Shown: piece after piece, positions 32,366-40,370 of the stretch
Position numbering within the stretch: position 1 is the first letter of the stretch
Layout: each line of letters opens with the position of its first letter
NCBI RefSeq assembly: GCF_009208555.1
Contig: NZ_WFLI01000004.1
Coordinates: 212,088 to 276,087 of the forward strand
Reading direction: 5' to 3'
DNA length: 64,000 nucleotides
DNA from: Janthinobacterium violaceinigrum
GTDB taxonomy: Bacteria > Pseudomonadota > Gammaproteobacteria > Burkholderiales > Burkholderiaceae_D
Translations under genes and position numbers: made by a program
Notes under the pieces: model-generated
The model's database searches: none
Seen by the model: only the letters and a program-made list of their open reading frames with translations
What the model was told of the DNA's origin: nothing

Positions 32366-33325
32366 TTAAGGTTGTGCGTGACGATGATTGGCCGAGTAGC
32401 TGCCGGTGACGTAGTGCTCGAGCTGGCGCTCGATGTCGGTCAGCAGGCTGGAAGCGCCGATGCGGAACAGGTGCGGCTGCAGCCATTCATTGCCCAGTTC
32501 TTCCTTCATCAGGGTCAGGTATTGCAGTGCGCTCTTGGCCGAGCTGACGCCGCCGGCCGGCTTGAAGCCCACCTGGAAACCCGTCTGCTCGTGGTATTCG
32601 CGAATCGTGCGCACCATCGTCAGGGCCACGGGAATGGTGGCGTTCACGCCTTCCTTGCCGGTGGACGTCTTGATGAAATCGGCGCCCGCCATCATGCAGA
32701 CCCACGACGCCTTGGCCACGTTTTCCATCGTCAGCAAGTCGCCCGTGGCGAGAATCGCCTTCACGTGCGCTTCGCCGCAGGCCTTGCGGTAGGCCAGCAT
32801 TTCGTCGTACAGCACTTGCCAGTTGCCGTTCAGGACGTGCTGGCGCGTGATGACGATATCGATTTCCGACGCGCCCGCGGCGACCGACAGTTCGATCTCG
32901 CGCAGCTTCGTTTCCATGCTCGTCAGGCCGGCCGGGAAACCCGTCGACACGGCAGCGATGGGCAAGCGGCCCTGGATGACCTGCACGGCCGGGGCGATCA
33001 TCTCGTGGTACACGCACACGGCGCCGGTGCTCAGTTCCGTCAGGCCCAGTGCGGCCATCAGGTCGGCGCGCAAGGGGCGCATGGCCTTCATGCACAGGCG
33101 TTCCACGCGGCCCGGGGTATCGTCGCCGCCCAGGGTGGTCAGGTCGATCATCTGGATGGCTTTCACCAGCCAGGCGGCCTGGTATTCCTTTTTCACCGTA
33201 CGGCGGTTCGCCAGGCTGGCCGCGCGGCGGTCCGTCGCGGCGCGGTTGACGCGGATCTGGTTGATCCAGCCCAGGTCGAGGCCAACGGCCTCGTTACGCT
33301 TGAATTCGGGGTGCATGAGTGTCAT
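32366..33325 (-). CDS. deoC: Deoxyribose-phosphate aldolase
   Basis: The 319-residue TIM-barrel enzyme has the Schiff-base Lys in DFIKTSTGKEG and a second active-site Lys in VGFKPAGGV. It cleaves deoxyribose 5-phosphate to glyceraldehyde 3-phosphate and acetaldehyde. It has an N-terminal extension of roughly 60 residues over the short form, as in the longer DeoC subfamily. Its ATG overlaps the deoB stop (ATGA). Confidence 0.95.
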   Translation of the reverse strand: MTLMHPEFKRNEAVGLDLGWINQIRVNRAATDRRAASLANRRTVKKEYQAAWLVKAIQMIDLTTLGGDDTPGRVERLCMKAMRPLRADLMAALGLTELSTGAVCVYHEMIAPAVQVIQGRLPIAAVSTGFPAGLTSMETKLREIELSVAAGASEIDIVITRQHVLNGNWQVLYDEMLAYRKACGEAHVKAILATGDLLTMENVAKASWVCMMAGADFIKTSTGKEGVNATIPVALTMVRTIREYHEQTGFQVGFKPAGGVSSAKSALQYLTLMKEELGNEWLQPHLFRIGASSLLTDIERQLEHYVTGSYSANHRHAQP

Positions 33326-34515
33326 AACAAGCTGGTTCCATTAGCAAGTGGTGGTACGCCAAGGTGCTTGGCGAGGGTTTGGCCAATATCGGAGAAGGTC
33401 TCGGAAATACCCAGTGCGCGCGGGGCGACGCCGGGGCCGAAGAAGATCATCGGAATGTGTTCGCGGGTGTGGTCGGAGCCGTGCCAGGTGGGGTCGCAGC
33501 CATGGTCGGCGGTGATCACGACCAGGTCGCCTTCCTTCAGCTTGGCCATGAATTCCGGCAGGCGCGCATCCATTTCGCGCAGCGCATCGGCATAGCCCTC
33601 GACGTTGCGGCGGTGGCCGAAAGCCTGGTCGAAATCGACGAAGTTCACAAAAGTGAGCGACTTGTCCTGCACTTCATCGGCCGTCTTCAGCAGCGCTTCG
33701 AACAGCGCCATGTTGTCGACGCCCTTCACGACGCGCGAGATGCCCTGGGTAGCGAAGATGTCGCTGATCTTGCCCAGGCCGACCACTTCGCCGCCCGCAT
33801 TCTTCACGTGGTCGAGCAGGGTCGGCGCGGGCGGCGCGACGGCGTAGTCGTGGCGGTTGGAAGTGCGCGTGTAGTTGCCGTTGCTGCCCGTGAACGGGCG
33901 GGCGATGACGCGGCCGATGTTGTACGGCTCGACCAGCTTGAAGGCCATTTCACACACCTGGTACAGGCGTTCGAGGCCGAACGATTCTTCGTGCGCGGCG
34001 ATCTGCATCACCGAGTCGCCCGACGTATAGATAATCAGCTTGCCCGTGGCGACGTGCTCGTCGCCATGCTTGTTGATGATGTCCGTGCCCGAGGCATGGC
34101 AGTCGCCCAAGAAGCCGGGCACGCCCGACATGGCCTTGAGCTTGTCGGTCAGGTCGGCAGGGAACGACGGCGTCGTGCGGGGGAAGTAGCCCCAGTCGAA
34201 TTCGACGGGCACGCCGGCGATTTCCCAGTGGCCGCTCTGCGTGTCCTTGCCGGTGGAACGCTCGCGCGCCGCACCGTAGGCGCCGGTAAAACCGTCGCGC
34301 TGGTCGAAGCCCGTGGCCCATTCGCCGCTGGCCAGGTGCGCGGCGGCGCCCAGTCCCAGGCGTTCCATGTTAGGGAGTTTCAAGGTCTTGCCGCTTTTGG
34401 CGACAGTGCTGGCAATGTGGCCAAAGGTATTGGCACCTGCGTCGCCATACTTGGCGGCGTCTGGCGTCGCGCCAAGGCCGAAGGAATCAAGCAGGAGGAT
34501 AAATGCGCGTGACAT
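33322..34515 (-). CDS. deoB: Phosphopentomutase
   Basis: The 397-residue metalloenzyme of the alkaline phosphatase superfamily starts with RAFILLLDSFGLGATPDA and contains RERSTGKDTQSGHWE, the phospho-acceptor Thr region, and TADHGCDPTWHGSDHTRE near the end. It converts (deoxy)ribose 1-phosphate to the 5-phosphate, linking the phosphorylases to DeoC and the pentose pathway. It is followed by deoC with a 4 nt overlap. Confidence 0.96.
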   Translation of the reverse strand: MSRAFILLLDSFGLGATPDAAKYGDAGANTFGHIASTVAKSGKTLKLPNMERLGLGAAAHLASGEWATGFDQRDGFTGAYGAARERSTGKDTQSGHWEIAGVPVEFDWGYFPRTTPSFPADLTDKLKAMSGVPGFLGDCHASGTDIINKHGDEHVATGKLIIYTSGDSVMQIAAHEESFGLERLYQVCEMAFKLVEPYNIGRVIARPFTGSNGNYTRTSNRHDYAVAPPAPTLLDHVKNAGGEVVGLGKISDIFATQGISRVVKGVDNMALFEALLKTADEVQDKSLTFVNFVDFDQAFGHRRNVEGYADALREMDARLPEFMAKLKEGDLVVITADHGCDPTWHGSDHTREHIPMIFFGPGVAPRALGISETFSDIGQTLAKHLGVPPLANGTSLL

Positions 34516-34635
34516 GATAAGGCTCGCTCTATGAAGGTAATGCGGGATGATGCGAACAGTGTAGGCCGGAATTTCCCGGCCTGCCGCGCGGCAGCGCCCG
34601 TGTGTGGCGCGCCGCTACTGCGTAAAGAAGACTGC

Positions 34636-35475
34636 TCAGGCTTGCGGCTTTTCAGCTACCGTGGAGAGGAAAGCCAGGATCAGCTTGACCAGGTCTTTCG
34701 CGCCGATGGCCGCGTACTTCAGGGTTTGTTCGTGCGACAGGGCGAATGGCGACATGCCTTCGGCCAGGTTCGTGATGACGGACACGCCCACCACTTTCAG
34801 GTCGCAATGGCGGGCCGACACCACTTCCGGCACCACCGACATGCCGACCGTGTCGGCGCCCAGGCGGGCCATCATGCGGATTTCGGCGGCCGTCTCGAAG
34901 TTCGGGCCAGGGTAGGCGACGAACACGCCTTCGTGCAGGGTGATGCCGTTCGCAGCAGCCGTGTCCTTGACCAGGTTGCGCAGGTCCGCATCGTAGGCAT
35001 TGGCCATGCTGAAGAAGCGCGGGCCGAAGCGGTCGTCGTTCGGGCCGACCATCGGCGTGCCTGGCAACAGGTTGATATGGTCGCTGATGGCCACCAGGCT
35101 GCCGGCGTCCACTTCGGGGCGCAGGGAACCGGCAGCGTTGGTGACGAACAGCATTTCGCAGCCCAGCAGTTTCAGGGTGCGGATGGCGCTCGTCATCACG
35201 CCCATGCCATAGCCTTCATAGAAGTGGCCGCGGCCCTTCATGCAGACGACGGCGACGCCCGACAGGGTGCCGACCACCAGTTCGCCGGCATGGCCGTGCA
35301 CGGTGCTGATCGGGAAGCCTGGCAACTCGTCAAAGCTGATGCTGACGGCGTCCGTCATCTGCTCGGCCAATACGCCCAGGCCGGAGCCGAGGATCATCGC
35401 CACGCGCGGCTTGAAATTTTCTGGGGCGCGGGCACGGATGATTTCGGCGGCGTGGAAAGGGGCGTTGTTCGACAT
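34636..35475 (-). CDS. punA: Purine nucleoside phosphorylase (trimeric PunA/XapA type)
   Basis: The 279-residue protein has AMILGSGLGVLAEQ, the HGHAGELVVG phosphate site, VTNAAGSL and YPGPNFETAAEIRM. These are features of the trimeric PNP/xanthosine phosphorylase family rather than hexameric DeoD. It splits inosine, guanosine or xanthosine to base plus ribose 1-phosphate. The ATG at 35475 follows GAGGATAACC; an in-frame ATG far upstream was rejected because it lies next to the promoter. First gene of the nucleoside operon. Confidence 0.94.
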   Translation of the reverse strand: MSNNAPFHAAEIIRARAPENFKPRVAMILGSGLGVLAEQMTDAVSISFDELPGFPISTVHGHAGELVVGTLSGVAVVCMKGRGHFYEGYGMGVMTSAIRTLKLLGCEMLFVTNAAGSLRPEVDAGSLVAISDHINLLPGTPMVGPNDDRFGPRFFSMANAYDADLRNLVKDTAAANGITLHEGVFVAYPGPNFETAAEIRMMARLGADTVGMSVVPEVVSARHCDLKVVGVSVITNLAEGMSPFALSHEQTLKYAAIGAKDLVKLILAFLSTVAEKPQA

Positions 35476-35602
35476 GGTTATCCTCTGAGTGACTAATGAT
35501 GATGGTTGCTGCCTGCGCGATCGTGTCCGGGTGGGGACTGCGGCCCAGGTATCGGGTATGCATGGGTGTTGCTGGACTATCCAGATGCGTATTGCCATTA
35601 AT

Positions 35603-35680
35603 TGCCGCCACTATGCATCAAACGGAATATGTATGGCAAATACCATTTTTCTTGCCCATTTATACAATTCAAATATAAAT
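35603..35680 (-). promoter_or_regulatory. Shared-type promoter of the nucleoside operon
   Basis: On the minus strand: dyad ATTTATA-N9-TATAAAT (35680-35658), 18 nt, -35 TTGCCA (35639-35634) embedded in GTAT-N5-ATAC, 18 nt, -10 CATAGT (35615-35610), predicted start near 35603. The dyad centre is about 66 bp upstream of the start, and its inner bases fit the T-N11-A rule of LysR sites. The same arrangement precedes the BMP transporter and the TonB receptor. Confidence 0.75.
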
Positions 35681-35801
35681 GGCCGATATTATAGTCCAGG
35701 CAAGCGCTCGCCCGCCAGCGGCGGCCACGCCCTTGCAATGCCCCGTAAATCCATGCATACAAGCTCCATACGAGCACTTTTCGCGCACGCCCGGCATGCG
35801 C

Positions 35802-35846
35802 TTGACACGATCAAGACAAATGTTTACAGTTTCGAACAAATGTTTA
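35802..35846 (+). promoter_or_regulatory. psuK promoter with 20 bp-spaced direct repeat
   Basis: TTGACA (35802-35807), 17 nt and TACAGT (35825-35830) form a strong promoter with a predicted start near 35837. ACAAATGTTTA occurs twice (35816-35826 and 35836-35846), exactly 20 bp or two helical turns apart, flanking and overlapping the -10 box. This is typical of a repressor site. The winged-helix domain of PsuK itself is one candidate ligand. Confidence 0.65.
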
Positions 35847-35865
35847 AACCTCCTGCGAACACCTT

Positions 35866-37023
35866 GTGACCGATACCAATAAAAAAGACCAGTTGTACAC
35901 GCTGATCCGCAACAACCCCTTCATCTCGCAGCAGGACCTGGCGAACGAACTGGGCTTGTCGCGCTCGGCCGTCGCCGGCCATATCGCCGGCCTCATACGC
36001 GAGCGGCGCCTGCTGGGACGCGCCTACGTGCTGCCCGACAGCCGCCCCGTGCTGTGCATAGGCGCCGCCAATCTGGACCGCAAGATGCGCACCCTGGCAA
36101 CCTTGCAGATGGGCACCTCGAATCCCGTGCGCTCGGAAGAGGTGTTTGGCGGCGTAGGCCGCAACATCGCGGAAAACCTGGCCCGCTTGGCCATCCCCGT
36201 GGCCCTGCTGACGGCCCTGGGCGACGATGCGGCCGGCCACGCGCTGCAGACGCACGCGGAAGACGCGGGCATCGACATGCGCGGCAGCTTGCATTTAAGC
36301 AACACCAGCAGCGGCACCTACACGGCCGTGCTCGACGAGCATGGCGAAATGCTGCTGGCGATGGCCAACATGCAACTCTACGAACAGCTGACTCCCGCCT
36401 TCCTGCACAGCCGCCAGCCCCAGCGCGCAGCCGCCGCCCTCACCGTCTGCGACCTGAACCTGGGCCACGATAGCGTGCAGGCACTGCTGGCCGATGCGCG
36501 CCAGGATGCTGCCCACGCGACGCCGCTGGTCATCGTCGCCGTCTCGCAGCCGAAGATGGCGCACCTGCCGCAAGACCTGGCGGGCTTGCACCTGCTGATC
36601 CTCAACCGTGGCGAACTGGAAACGCGCGTGGCGCGGGCCTTGCCGACGGCGTTCGACGTGCGCGCCGCCTGCCGCGAAGTGCAGCGCCAGGGCGCGCGCC
36701 AGGTGATCGTCACCTGCGGCGGCGAAGGCGTGTATTTCACGGACGGCGACGGCGTGGACGCGCCTGTCGAGCACTTGGCCGCGCGCGAAGTGGACGCCGT
36801 CGACGTGACGGGCGCCGGCGACGCGTTTTCCGCCGCCGTCTGCTGGTCGCTGTACCACGACAGCGGCGACTTGAAACTGGCGTGCCGGCGCGGCCTGAAG
36901 CTGGCCGCCATGACCCTGGAATCCGATGCCACCGTCTCGCCCCTGGTGTCGGCCGGCGCGCTCGACGACATCGACGACGCCGACCTGGCGCCACCTCCCC
37001 CTACCCTCTTTCAACAGGACTGA
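35866..37023 (+). CDS. psuK: Pseudouridine kinase with N-terminal HTH
   Basis: The 385-residue protein has a winged-helix domain (residues 5-55; NPFISQQDLANELGLSRSAVAGHIAGL) followed by a PfkB-family kinase with GGVGRNIAENLARL and the catalytic DVTGAGDAFSAAV. It phosphorylates pseudouridine to pseudouridine 5'-phosphate, which PsuG then splits. The HTH-kinase fusion is known in YeiC-like proteins. The GTG start at 35866 lacks a clear ribosome binding site and gives a leader of only about 29 nt. Confidence 0.9.
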   Translation: MTDTNKKDQLYTLIRNNPFISQQDLANELGLSRSAVAGHIAGLIRERRLLGRAYVLPDSRPVLCIGAANLDRKMRTLATLQMGTSNPVRSEEVFGGVGRNIAENLARLAIPVALLTALGDDAAGHALQTHAEDAGIDMRGSLHLSNTSSGTYTAVLDEHGEMLLAMANMQLYEQLTPAFLHSRQPQRAAAALTVCDLNLGHDSVQALLADARQDAAHATPLVIVAVSQPKMAHLPQDLAGLHLLILNRGELETRVARALPTAFDVRAACREVQRQGARQVIVTCGGEGVYFTDGDGVDAPVEHLAAREVDAVDVTGAGDAFSAAVCWSLYHDSGDLKLACRRGLKLAAMTLESDATVSPLVSAGALDDIDDADLAPPPPTLFQQD

Positions 37024-37026
37024 CAC

Positions 37027-37956
37027 ATGACGCAATTGAATACCTTCCTCTCGTTCTCGCAAGAAGTGCTAGCCGCGCGCGCCGCCGGCAAGGCCATCGT
37101 GGCGCTGGAATCGACCATCATTTCGCACGGCATGCCGTATCCGCAAAACGTGGAAATGGCGCGCGAAGTGGAACAGATCATCCGGGACGGCGGCGCCGTG
37201 CCGGCCACCATCGCCATCATCGACGGCAAGATCTGCGTGGGCCTGTCGCCCGAGCAGCTCGAATTGCTGGGCACCTCGCCCGACGCCATGAAAGTCAGCC
37301 GCCGCGACCTGCCGTTCGTCCTGTCGCAAGGCAAACTGGGCGCCACCACCGTGGCCGCCACCATGATCTGCGCGGAACTGGCCGGCATCGCCGTGTTCGT
37401 CACGGGCGGCATCGGCGGCGTGCACCGGGGCGCGGAAACGAGCTTCGATATTTCCGCCGACTTGCAGGAACTGGCGCACACCTCCGTGGCCGTCGTCTGC
37501 GCGGGCGTCAAGTCGATTCTCGACATCGGCCTGACGCTGGAATACCTGGAAACCCATGGCGTGCCCGTCATCAGCGTGGGCCAGGAAGGTTTTCCCGCCT
37601 TCTTCACGCGCGAAAGCGGCTACAAGGCCGATTTCCGCCTCGACACGCCAGCGGAACAGGCTGCCTTCATCGGCACCAAGTGGCAGCTGGGCTTGAAAGG
37701 CGGCGTGGTCGTCAGCAACCCCGTGCCAGCCGCGCAAGCGATGCCCAAGGAAGAAATCGATGCGATCACGACGCAAGCGCTGCAGGAAGCGGACGCGGGC
37801 GGCGTGAAAGGCAAGCAAGTGACGCCATTCCTGTTGTCGCGCATCAAGCAACTGACGAATGGCCGCAGCCTGGCGACGAATATCGCGCTGGTCAAGCACA
37901 ATGCGCAAGTCGGCACCGCGCTGGCCATTGCCATGCAGGCAGTGGTGGCACGATAA
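37027..37956 (+). CDS. psuG: Pseudouridine-5'-phosphate glycosidase
   Basis: The 309-residue protein matches the PsuG family throughout: [17 protein letters not shown] near residue 25, [25 protein letters not shown] and the active-site [12 protein letters not shown] (Lys). It cleaves the C-C glycosidic bond to give uracil and ribose 5-phosphate, feeding the reductive pyrimidine pathway. It starts 3 nt after psuK. A GC-rich imperfect hairpin follows at about 37977-38003. Confidence 0.96.
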   Translation: MTQLNTFLSFSQEVLAARAAGKAIVALESTIISHGMPYPQNVEMAREVEQIIRDGGAVPATIAIIDGKICVGLSPEQLELLGTSPDAMKVSRRDLPFVLSQGKLGATTVAATMICAELAGIAVFVTGGIGGVHRGAETSFDISADLQELAHTSVAVVCAGVKSILDIGLTLEYLETHGVPVISVGQEGFPAFFTRESGYKADFRLDTPAEQAAFIGTKWQLGLKGGVVVSNPVPAAQAMPKEEIDAITTQALQEADAGGVKGKQVTPFLLSRIKQLTNGRSLATNIALVKHNAQVGTALAIAMQAVVAR

Positions 37957-38035
37957 TAGGACTGCTGTAAAGAAGCGCGCGGCCGTTCACGGCGGCGCGC
38001 CGTTCCCGCTTAGCATCAGGTAATGCAAGGAAAGC

Positions 38036-38938
38036 ATGTCCATCGATCTGAAACAGTTAAAGTATTTTCTTGCCGTTGCCGAGGAGAAAAGCTTCAGCCG
38101 CGCCGCCGAGCGCCTGCATATCTCGCAGCCGCCGTTGAGCCAGCAGATCATGAAACTGGAAAGCGAACTGGGCGTGCGCCTGTTTGCGCGCACCACGCGC
38201 ACGTTCGAGCTGACGGTGGCGGGCAAGGCCCTGATGAACGAGGCGGCCGACCTGCTGGCCAAGATGCGCATGACCATCGACACCATCCGCCAGATCGACC
38301 GCGGCGAAGTGGGCCGCTTGCGCGTGGGTATCGTGGGCTCGGCCATGTGGGGCCCGATTCCCAGCCTGCTGGAAGAATTCCAGACCAAATTCCCCCGCGT
38401 CACCTGGACCATCCATGAATTCGGTCCCACGGTGCAGTACGAAGCCTTGCGCGCCAAGCAGATCGACGTGGGTTTCTGGCGCGAACCCAAGCTCAACGAC
38501 GACGACTTGCGTCACGATAATTTACGCCAGGAACTGTGCTTCCGCGAAAATGTGTGCGTGGCCGTCAATGAACACCATCCGCTGGCGAAAAACACGGCCA
38601 TCGAACTGATCGACATCGCCCACGAACCGATGCTCACGCTGAACCTCGATAAATCCGCGTTTCCCCGCTACCTGGTGCAATGCTGCATCAATGCGGGTTT
38701 CGAACCCGTGATCTTCCAGGAAGCGAGCGAGCCGCAAACCCTGCTGGCCATGGTGGGTGCGGGCCTGGGCGTGACCCTGGTGCCGGAAACGACGAGCCGC
38801 ATCGGCTGGCCCGGCGTCGTATTCCTGCCGATCAAGACCAATCCCCCCTCGGCCAATCTGTACATCAGCTACACCACGCTCGACGACGCCCCCGTCGTGC
38901 GGGCCTTTTTGAATATCCTGAATCCTCCCGCCGCTTGA
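38036..38938 (+). CDS. LysR-type regulator beside the nucleoside transporter
   Basis: The 300-residue protein has the BenM/CatM-like N-terminus IDLKQLKYFLAVAEEKSFSRAAERLHISQPPLSQQI (HTH residues 4-60) and an effector domain. It is not divergent from a target, unlike many LysR genes. It lies between psuG and the BMP transporter genes, on the same strand. I infer it is the best local candidate for the factor reading the shared T-N11-A dyads at 35658, 38945 and 53959. Confidence 0.88.
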   Translation: MSIDLKQLKYFLAVAEEKSFSRAAERLHISQPPLSQQIMKLESELGVRLFARTTRTFELTVAGKALMNEAADLLAKMRMTIDTIRQIDRGEVGRLRVGIVGSAMWGPIPSLLEEFQTKFPRVTWTIHEFGPTVQYEALRAKQIDVGFWREPKLNDDDLRHDNLRQELCFRENVCVAVNEHHPLAKNTAIELIDIAHEPMLTLNLDKSAFPRYLVQCCINAGFEPVIFQEASEPQTLLAMVGAGLGVTLVPETTSRIGWPGVVFLPIKTNPPSANLYISYTTLDDAPVVRAFLNILNPPAA

Positions 38939-38944
38939 CGCCCA

Positions 38945-39022
38945 ATTTATATGGCTTTCATATAAATAGTTAAACAAAAACGTATTTGTCATACATATCT
39001 GGCATGATGCATAGTGATTCGG
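38945..39022 (+). promoter_or_regulatory. Shared-type promoter of the BMP transporter operon
   Basis: Dyad ATTTATA-N9-TATAAAT (38945-38967), 18 nt, -35 TTGTCA (38986-38991) embedded in GTAT-N5-ATAC (38982-38994), 18 nt, -10 CATAGT (39010-39015), predicted start near 39022. That would leave a 5' leader of about 296 nt before the binding protein gene. The rest of the 379 nt gap holds a small TGATAA-N4-TTATCA dyad at 39212-39227 and a second dyad copy at 39262. Confidence 0.75.
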
Positions 39023-39261
39023 ACGCCCATCGTGGCGCCGGTCCTGTGCCTGCCCTGCCCGTCCACTGACGGCGCATCCCAGCCCGTTCCGGCACCGCCA
39101 TTCGATGTTGTAAGCATAAAAGAGACACGGCGCGACTGTTGCATGAGCATCACACTGACGACATAAAATCATACAAGGCCAGCAATGATCTTGTGCAATA
39201 CAGTGCAATGTTGATAAGGAATTATCACCTCGTGCATCAAAAACAGGCTAAATCGGCCCCA

Positions 39262-39284
39262 AATTATATGTTTCACCTATAAAA
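39262..39284 (+). promoter_or_regulatory. Degenerate second copy of the nucleoside dyad
   Basis: AATTATA-N9-TATAAAA matches ATTTATA-N9-TATAAAT at 12 of 14 fixed positions with the same N9 spacing, 33 bp before the binding protein ATG. It lies well downstream of the predicted transcription start, so it could be an additional or repressive site, or belong to a second closer promoter. Confidence 0.45.
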
Positions 39285-39317
39285 AATATACAATATCGAT
39301 CTTCCAGGAGCCAATTC

Positions 39318-40313
39318 ATGAAACTTACACAATTTAGTTTGACGATCGCAGCCGTATTTCTGACTGCTCAAGCGTCCGCGGCTACCCCAAAACTGGGTGT
39401 CGTGTATGACGCGGGCGGCAAGTTCGACAAGTCGTTCAACCAATCCGCTTTCGAAGGCGCATCGCGCTTCAAAAAAGACACAGGCATTTCCTTCATCGAA
39501 GTACAGGCATCGAGCGATACGCAGGCGGAACAAGTCATGCGCGGCCTGGCCCGCAAGAAACTCGACATGATCGCCGCCATCGGCTTTGCGCAAACGCAAG
39601 CCGTGCAAAAGGTCGCCAAGGAATTCCCGAACGTGAAATTCGTGCTGATCGACGGCCAGGCTGCCGGCAGCAACGTCAATTCCGTCGTCTTCAAGGAAGA
39701 AGAAGGCTCCTACCTGGTGGGCGTGGCTGCGGCCATGGCCAGCAAGAGCAAGAAGGTCGGCTTCATCGGCGGCATCGATATTCCCCTGATCCGCAACTTC
39801 GCCTGCGGCTACGCGCAAGGCGTCAAGGCAGTGAATGCGAAAGCGGAAATCACGCAAAACATGGTCGGCACCACGTCCGGCGCCTGGAATGACCCGGCCA
39901 AGGGTGGCGAACTGGCCCGCTCGCAATTCGAGCGCGGCGTCGATGTCGTCTTCGCCGTCGCTGGCGGCAGCGGCATGGGCACATTGCAAATGGCCAAGGA
40001 AAAAGGCAAGCTGGCCATCGGCGTCGATTCGAACCAGAACCATCTGTATCCAGGCAGCATCCTGACCTCGATGGTCAAGCGCGTCGACAACACGGTTTAT
40101 GACAGCTTCATGGAAGTCAAGAACGGCACCTGGAAAGGCGGCGTCAGCTATAAAGGCTTGAAAGAAGGCGGCGTGGACTGGGCGCTCGACGCGAACAACC
40201 GCAAGCTGATTACGCCAGAAATCGAAAAACGCGTGTTGGGTGCGCGTAAGGACATTATCGATGGCAAGATCAAAGTGATCGATTACCGCGTCGGCAGCAG
40301 CTGCCCGGTTTAA
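39318..40313 (+). CDS. BMP family nucleoside-binding protein of an ABC transporter
   Basis: The 331-residue protein has a cleavable signal peptide ending at ASA (about residue 21) with no lipobox. The BMP/PnrA fold follows, with GVVYDAGGKFDKSFNQSAFEG, IAAIGFAQTQAVQKVAKEFP, GFIGGIDIPLIRNFACGYAQG and VFAVAGGSGMGTLQMAK. The family binds purine nucleosides (PnrA, BmpD) in the periplasm. AGGAG precedes the ATG. The gene heads a four-gene transporter operon. Confidence 0.93.
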   Translation: MKLTQFSLTIAAVFLTAQASAATPKLGVVYDAGGKFDKSFNQSAFEGASRFKKDTGISFIEVQASSDTQAEQVMRGLARKKLDMIAAIGFAQTQAVQKVAKEFPNVKFVLIDGQAAGSNVNSVVFKEEEGSYLVGVAAAMASKSKKVGFIGGIDIPLIRNFACGYAQGVKAVNAKAEITQNMVGTTSGAWNDPAKGGELARSQFERGVDVVFAVAGGSGMGTLQMAKEKGKLAIGVDSNQNHLYPGSILTSMVKRVDNTVYDSFMEVKNGTWKGGVSYKGLKEGGVDWALDANNRKLITPEIEKRVLGARKDIIDGKIKVIDYRVGSSCPV

Positions 40314-40333
40314 TTTTTCTCCGTATCTTTTAG

Positions 40334-40365
40334 CGCGCCGCCGGGGCCTGTCTCCGCGCGGCGCG
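40334..40365 (+). other. GC-rich hairpin between binding protein and ATPase genes
   Basis: CGCGCCGC and GCGGCGCG form a perfect 8 bp stem around a 16 nt loop, followed by only TTT. This looks like a partial terminator or RNA-stability hairpin that keeps the binding protein more abundant than the membrane components, a common arrangement. Confidence 0.5.
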
Positions 40366-40370
40366 TTTCC

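Noticed and set aside
30005..33595. Open frame of 1196 codons on the plus strand
   Set aside because: It is the antisense shadow of the ALDH16 and deoC genes in GC-rich DNA. It is rich in Arg, His, Gln and Ala, has no domain, and the minus-strand proteins are clearly real.
39022..39317. Known purine or 2'-deoxyguanosine riboswitch in the BMP operon leader
   Set aside because: The conserved loop sequences of purine aptamers were not found, and only small unrelated dyads are present.
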